From positions 19,202-83,201 of the forward strand of contig DF237359.1 in the NCBI GenBank assembly GCA_000708835.1: DNA of 64,000 nt, written 5' to 3'. The DNA is from Klebsormidium nitens (lineage: Eukaryota > Streptophyta > Klebsormidiophyceae > Klebsormidiales > Klebsormidiaceae). The position numbers were made by a program, and so were the translations under genes. Under the pieces are notes generated by a model. That model had not been told where the DNA came from, ran no database searches, and worked only from the letters and a program-made list of their open reading frames with translations. Below, one piece after another: positions 60,991 through 64,000 of this stretch (positions are counted from its first letter, which is position 1; each line of letters begins with the position of its first letter).

Positions 60991-61213
60991 TCATCAGACA
61001 ACTGGCCCTGATTTTGATTTCTCCGGTCACCTCTCCAGGTTTCCGAGCATCACAATCCCCGGGCTCAAGACCAGCCTTGGGGCGCCAACCGGGGTCATCT
61101 TCCACGGGTTGAAGTATACGGAGGCAAAGCTTATCGAGATCGCTTATGCATACGAGCAGGCCAAGCCCTTCCCGCGCCCGCTCCCGACCTATTGCAACGC
61201 CGCCAGTTGCTAA

Positions 61214-64000
61214 GCGGCACGTGGCAAGCGCGCAGAAAATTTACGAGCGCGCAGTTTGGATTGCTCGCGGATAAGATGGGGAGTTTGATAAGTATTTATT
61301 TGAAGGGTCAGTCGCACTGCGGACATTTTAAGTTATCGCACCATTGTTGGGCGCTGGATTTTGACGGGTGTTGTCAGGAGTTAAGGTTATCGATGTCTGG
61401 CTTCGCAGATACAAACGCTGCCACCTCTAAAAAAAGGAAGACAAACAGAGGGTGGTTTGAACAAAGACCAATACAACCTGCGAAAGCTGAAAGTACGGCG
61501 AAGGAAGTTGTTGGCAATTTTGACAATCAAGAAGGCATTGATGGATCCTTCTAGAGCAGTCAAGTACCCTGTACGTCTTAGAAGAGGAGCAGGGTTTTGC
61601 GGGGTAATGGCTTCAGGATTCTAAGTAGGATTTTGTTAAACGTCATCCAAACGTCCAATAAAGTCGTCATAAAAAATAGAAACTTTCCATTTATCTGCCC
61701 CAATCCTCCGATGGTCGGAATGTACTCGCACGGGATAATATATCAAATTCCAGTGGATGACTTATCACGCCACTCATGCCTTCCTGAGAACCCTGGCCAA
61801 TCAGCTTCATTGGGATTCCAAACCAGTGGGTTTGGAAAGGCAACCCATGTTGGGGGGGGATACCGCATGGATTACTAGCTAGCATGTACAGGTACTTATT
61901 TCGATTTTTCACTTGTATGCAAAGCTGTTTGCAGCAAGTATATTCGACCTTCCGAGGCGATATCCTACCGAGTGCATACGGCCCAACACCCACCTCAAAA
62001 AAACTACTGCCTCTCGGATACATGAGCGTCCATGGAATTTTGAAACGCAACGTAAGTCTAAGCTGTAGATGAACCTTGCATACGTTCGAAAAAGTAAACT
62101 GCATGCTCAATGGTAGCAATCACAGGCGGTGCGTATAAATTAAGTGCAGCTGCCGGGTGGTACGTTATCTGCTAGGTCCCAGGTCTCAGTCAACTCACGT
62201 ACCAAACATGTTTCGAGTCGACCAAAGCGAGTAATCTGCAAGCAAGCTAGGCGGCCGTCACTGACAGGTAACTGAATAATTAAAGGAGCTGCTCCGATCG
62301 GGTGTGATATCGTGACACCGAGTCGACCAGACGTAGCTGCATATGGCATTACTAGCTACTTCAATTCCACTTCTGAGTTGCGAGCATGACAGCATCTATG
62401 CAGCTCGTTTCAAGGTTGTGAACTAGTGTGCCAGTGGACTGAGAGTAGGGCCTTATCAATGGTCGGAATCACCGACGGAGTCAACGAGTCACTGACCGAT
62501 CAATCTACCAATGCAAACCCGGCGGCTCGACTGCATATCTTCAATACACCTGTTTCGACTAACAAGTAATTGCAGGGGTCGAAGGCTAAGTATGCAAGAG
62601 TATACTGAGTGACGACATGCGCGAAAGCGATTGCAACGGCGCAAAATGACAAAAGTATTGATACATATATACATGCAGGGCAACTCGAGCGCATTGTGTA
62701 GTGTTTGAACTTTGCCAAGTTCAATACTAGTGACTCAACCGCATATACTAAGCCAGCAAAATCGCATTCAATAAGTTACTCCTCACTTGACGAGAATATC
62801 ATAATTTTAGATGGGGCAGCACATTAATTTCGGCTGTCAGGCTGTGCAGCCCAGGAGGCTTCCGGGCATAGGACCTAGTAACCTAGCTCGGAACTTAGAC
62901 TGGTTAATTTCAGGAAGTTGCTCGTCGATCCTTGTGTGCTGCCCTATACTTGGTTGCTCGAGAAACCTGACCTGTGCGCGAGCGCAACTTTGAACCGAGT
63001 TGATTTCAGTTCGGTTAATTTAGACAGTAGTTTTCCGACTTCGGACTTCGTGCGGCGAACCAGACATAGCCGCGCATCAGGACCTGTGTTGCTACGGATG
63101 GGCGCCTGGGCGCGTTCCAAAGCATTAAACATTTCGGTTTTGACTTTTTGCAACCTTTCCTAGGTGGAATAGACAGCCTGGCACGGCCGCCTTCAGTCGG
63201 ACAGCGTTTTCGGACCCTCCCGGAACTGCCAATGACTGGCCGGAGTGACGTCAGCAACCAGACGGAACGCTTCTTAAACGCGTTCCAAAGTACGGAACTT
63301 TATGAGTCCGGACTTCTTACATGATTACCTGTTTGTACATGACTTTTAAGTCATGCTAAACCTAAAGCTACTGTTGCAGAGACCAGACGGAACAGGGCCC
63401 AGGACTGAGAAACGGAGTATCTGGACAGTGCACATGCCTGTGTAACAGCAGCGTGGCGACATCGCGGGAGCGAGACGGCAACAGCATGACAACATCAGCG
63501 GAGCAGTTGTGCGACTTAAGGGCTGCCAAGCTGTTGGAAGAAGACGTTAGAAGTTGATTTCGATAGCCTTACATAGTGTTGTGTGGTCGGACTTCGAGTC
63601 TGACAGTGGTAGACTCCTAGCTTGATAGCCTGGCAATTGCAGTTACGCAATTGCGGTTTGCAGGTTTTACAGTAAGACTTTAGACCTAGCAAGATTTGTG
63701 TGCTAGCATCTAGGAGGACGTATAAAAGCAAGGAACCTACGTCCATTAGAACAATTCCAAATTCCAAAACATTCTCTGTTAGATTATTGGAGATCAGACG
63801 AAGTTGAGAAGGTCATGTGTCACGCCAGATTGGCTCCTTGCCATAGCACGTCCTGAGCGCGCGCGCGCGCGCATCGCGCCGCCGCCGCCACAGGCTCATA
63901 GCCTATGCACGGCCATAGCCTATTCATGTTGGACCCTTCGTTTATTGGGGTCCATGCATTTTGGCCCCTTTGCATTATTCGCATTTAATGCATGGCGCAA
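61214..64000. other. Gene-poor downstream stretch
   Basis: No supported exon. 61214-61560 is the 3' region of amidase copy B, with an open but unremarkable frame (61192-61554). Frames at 61597-62119 on both strands have no recognisable domain. 63721-63728 (TATAAAAG) with downstream TTAGAACAATTCC could be a promoter or the U3/R part of an LTR running out of the window; neither can be shown. (GC)n lies at about 63858-63874, followed by GCC repeats. Confidence 0.35.
63857..63890. repeat. GC dinucleotide run followed by GCC repeats
   Basis: GCGCGCGCGCGCGCGC then a short interruption and GCCGCCGCCGCC. Low-complexity DNA with no assigned role. Confidence 0.85.

Larger units (their letters stand above)
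50954..61213 (+). pseudogene. Secreted amidase gene copy B, same 15-exon structure, in-frame TAG in exon 8
   Basis: Exons are 50954-50969, 52234-52365, 52806-53006, 53588-53913, 54420-54594, 55082-55242, 55634-55798, 56210-56352, 56844-57034, 57217-57304, 57993-58114, 58801-58865, 59398-59535, 60186-60289 and 61039-61213. They join in phase over 734 codons including the end codon. The domains repeat those of copy A: signal peptide ([15 protein letters not shown]), two Cys-rich modules, and an amidase domain with catalytic Lys (about 271), GSSSGS (about 381) and the nucleophile Ser (about 404). At 56330-56332 the frame reads TAG (codon 433) where copy A has TCG for Ser. Everything else is open and well conserved; exon 5 differs from copy A at 2 of about 59 residues. 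The product would stop after all three catalytic residues but lose about 300 residues. So this is a very recent pseudogene, a strain allele, a read error, or a read-through gene. Confidence 0.85.

Noticed and set aside
63540-63800. LTR start of a retrotransposon
   Set aside because: A TATA-like box and a downstream AT-rich region are present, but the element would run out of the window and no TG..CA ends, primer site or second LTR can be seen.

Overview
The window is eukaryotic nuclear DNA. Genes are split into many short exons by GT-AG introns that are often several hundred bases to more than 1 kb long. The recognisable products are plant-lineage families: an ALBA protein with a C-terminal RGG tail, a single-domain PDI of the PDIL5-1 type, an Apd1/Aim32 (sucrase/ferredoxin-like) protein, an amidase like the plant At4g34880 family, and a small Cys-rich secretory protein. 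Base composition is moderate. A streptophyte fits best, plausibly a charophyte green alga of the Klebsormidium type. The species is inference.

Layout. 473-3551 (+): 3' part of an Apd1/Aim32-like gene whose first exons lie before the window. 5343-8692 (+): an unrecognised multi-exon gene. 9834-10060 (-): decayed extra copy of the last amidase exon. 11972-23826 (-): an intact 15-exon secreted amidase gene. 28153-32322 (-): 4-exon PDI-like gene. 33002-34025 (+): broken open frames of unknown origin. 34350-41246 (-): 9-exon ALBA/RGG gene. 42284-46497 (+): small secretory protein gene, divergent from ALBA. 46498-50953: gene-poor DNA with a candidate MITE (47907-48572) and GTAC-rich sequence. 50954-61213 (+): second amidase gene with the same 15-exon structure as the first, head-to-head with it, but with an in-frame TAG in exon 8. 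61214-64000: gene-poor.

The genes do not form a pathway. Two themes stand out. First, the two amidase copies are an old head-to-head inverted duplication about 27 kb apart. Exons are well conserved and introns are largely unalignable by eye. The encoded protein has a signal peptide, two related Cys-rich modules and an amidase-signature domain, which suggests a secreted or wall-acting enzyme. Second, introns of three unrelated genes (PDI, ALBA and both amidases) carry ladders of partial, decaying tandem copies of a neighbouring exon edge. Each unit of about 85-170 bp spans a splice junction plus flanking intron, and the ladder lies next to the functional exon. This recurrent pattern is the most unusual signal in the window.

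All exon boundaries were placed by eye from splice consensus, reading-phase continuity and, for the amidases, agreement between the two copies. No searches or alignments were run.
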